From Zygaena filipendulae (Eukaryota > Arthropoda > Insecta > Lepidoptera > Zygaenidae): 64,000 nucleotides of DNA. Under the pieces are notes generated by a model. That model ran no database searches and had not been told where the DNA came from. It worked only from the letters and a program-made list of their open reading frames with translations. Positions 49,001-52,000 of the stretch are shown piece after piece. Location: contig OU015673.1 of NCBI GenBank assembly GCA_907165275.2, positions 821,001 through 885,000 on the forward strand, in the 5' to 3' direction. Made by a program: the position numbers and the translations under genes. Numbering within the stretch: position 1 is the stretch's first letter; each line of letters starts with the position of its first letter.

Positions 49001-52000
49001 TGAGTAATGATTAATGTTTTAAAAAGCTTACAAATAAATCTCTGAGCTCAATATAAGGCAGTTATTTCGATATTAGACAGGCTCTTGGATTTTATTTATG
49101 TTGTTCAATACGTGCTTAAGGTTCTCGCGGCTAAAAGCGGGTAAAATGTAATAAACGGGATCCAATACAAGCAAGGAGACCAAATCTTCAAGGACATTGG
49201 GCAATATAATTCCTTCAATAAAAAGTGAACATAACCTCACTTTTTAGAGCATATCAAAGAGTATTCGCTCGAAGAAGTGAAGTACGAGTTAAGTACAAGG
49301 TTGGCTCACGTTTTATTTTCAAGAAACTTTACTGAATACAATATTGAGTACAAAGACTTAAAAAAATATAACTGAATACGTCACCCTAATTAACCAGCTC
49401 GCTGGTAGGGCCTGGAGCTAGTGACGCCATGACCCTCGATGCGTTCCCGCGTTGAGTTACCACGGATTACCTTTGCATCAGGCGCGACCCGGAAAGACCT
49501 ATTTTGTGACCACAAGGCGCGGATCTAGGATTTTGTTGAGGGGGATTTTGGTTGCACTACAATTTTTTTAACAGGTTTGTCATAAAAATGACGTAATAAG
49601 ATTTAGGGGGTCATATTTAGAGAGGTATCTGAATTGATTTCATGTTTATATTTTACGCGATTTTTCTTTTTAAATAAAGTAGTTTTTGAAAATGATCGGC
49701 TTTAACTTTTTTGTTCAGACGCAAGCTCGCAAAGATTTTTCTAATGTCTAAATACTTTGATCTTCAGGGGGGGGGCAAATTCGTCCAACTTCCTCCCTGT
49801 AGATCCGCGCCTGGTGACCGCTGGTAGTATAATCTCACCTGTCCTTGAGCATGTGCTCAATCTCATCTCTAATCTTCACATTTTCCCCTCGTATGGTGTT
49901 GAATCTCAACATGGCCGCTTCCAGCTTGTTCTCTGTCGAGACCAATCTGTTCTCGCTTTGTGACTGGCGCTCTTGCAGCTGGAATATCACGTCCAAATTG
50001 GGTCTAATTAATCCTTTTAATATACTATAGTCGCATTGACCAAGCTAACAATCTAAATAGTTAATACAATAGAAAATCAAGGAACGTTACAAATCATGTT
50101 ACGTGGTCATGAAAAGTTGAACTTTCGTTTGAATTGATCAAAATTGAACACAAACCAAAATTTTTACAAATTGCTAAAATTAAAGTAAGCAGCTAATTTA
50201 TGCCTTAAGTCGGACTTATCCCGCAAAGGGATTTCTTCCAGTCAACCTTTGAATAATTAAAAGGATCTGAGGTAGGTAAATATTGGCGGAAGAAGAGATG
50301 GTAATGATTAAGTATAAATAAACATAAAAATAATGATTAGATTTGGATTGTACGAATTATTTGTTTGTTTGTTGTTTTTATAGCATAAACGATCATAGAT
50401 TATCAACTTGGCTACGGGGGCAGAATAGAAAGAAAGAAAACACATTTACTTAGAGACAAGATATTAACAATTAAGTTACACATTCATTAGAACACGATTT
50501 AAGACAAAAATATTTAAAGAAGATAAGATAAGATAAGAAAGATTTATTCAAGCAAGAGGAGAAACACAACACAAATGAACACATACAAAACAACACAAAT
50601 GAAAACAATTAAAGAATAACAAAATAAATAATAACGAAATAAAGAAAAAACAAAATAAAGAATTATTATTGAATAAGAATAGGATCACAACCAATGACCA
50701 GAACAGTTTCCGTTCCAGCTCAATTCCTCGTGCTCAAAGAAGTGATACTTGAAAAAAGTAGCTACATTTACAACAGAATATTAATGTCTAGTATTTTAGC
50801 ATCTGGAGCGTTTGCGACTGTGTTTTTGGGACGTGCGTTATGGGCAAGGAATGTTGTTGGCCATAGCGAATAAGGTTGACTTTAGCTACCTGTCCTCTGC
50901 TAGCAATAGCCAGTTTCTTCATCAGCAACATGCTCCTACTGTCTCTTTGTAATAAATCATTCAGTTGCTCCATGACTGTCACTCCGCCTTTGAAAGCAAA
51001 TTTATCAAATTACTAGCAGTTCCCCACTGTTTCACCCGCGGAAATTTTGGAGATCCCACGGGAATTCTGGGATACAAAGTATCTTCTGTCTATGTGTACT
51101 AAATTACATCATGATCGATTGAGTCGTAACGCATGAACTGCATGAAAGCGTAACAGACAGATAGACAGGACGCGGCGGTAGAGTTTGTTTTAAATCCTTA
51201 CTTACCTATATTATAAACACGAATGTTTGTGGGTTTATGGATGTGTGGATGTAAAAACTACTGAATGGATTTTAATAAAACTTTGCAATAATATAGTTTT
51301 TACATCAGAATAACACACAGACTATATTGTAATCCGTTATTCCAGCGGGAATCTTGGAGTTTACCTTCGCAATTTTGTAGCAACTGTGCCCTTAACAGCA
51401 GAGCTTGTTTCAGGTCCTGCTTCATCTTCTTGTCTTTCTTCTTATGAGCTCCGGACCTCGCTATCTACATTAAAGATAACTTAGCTTCAGATACCAATAT
51501 TTGTAAGACAACTTTAAATGCGCAAAAGTCCGTAAATCCTAATAATATTATGAATTGTTTGTTACGCTTTCACGTCTTAACTACTCTACCGATCATCATG
51601 TAATTTTGAATACGCGTTGTAAGGGGTGCAGAAAAGTTTATAGGGTACTTTTATTCCGGGAATCTCTCGGGAATCCCGAAAAAACGGGCGTGAAACTTCT
51701 TGGTTTAAATTAAGAAAATGAAAACAAGAAAATGCAAGAAGTGAAACTTTCAAATCAACGACAAGTTTGAGTTAAGCTTATCCGGTTTGAACTGAATTTA
51801 TATATTCTATTAGCTGTCCTGCGCGGTTTCACCCGCGATAATTTCGGAGTTCCCGCGGAATTGTTCCATACAAACTTTGCAACCCCTTTTCATCCCCTTA
51901 GGGATTGAATTTAAAAAAAATCCTTTCTCAGTGCACACCTAGGTACGTCACTAAATATACATATAATCCTACTTATATTATAAATGTGAAAGTGTGGATG

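Noticed and set aside
50004..50016. AG at 50004 as the exon 5 acceptor
   Set aside because: It would leave exon 4 and 5 out of phase. The AG at 50045 joins them in frame and adds a plausible open stretch.
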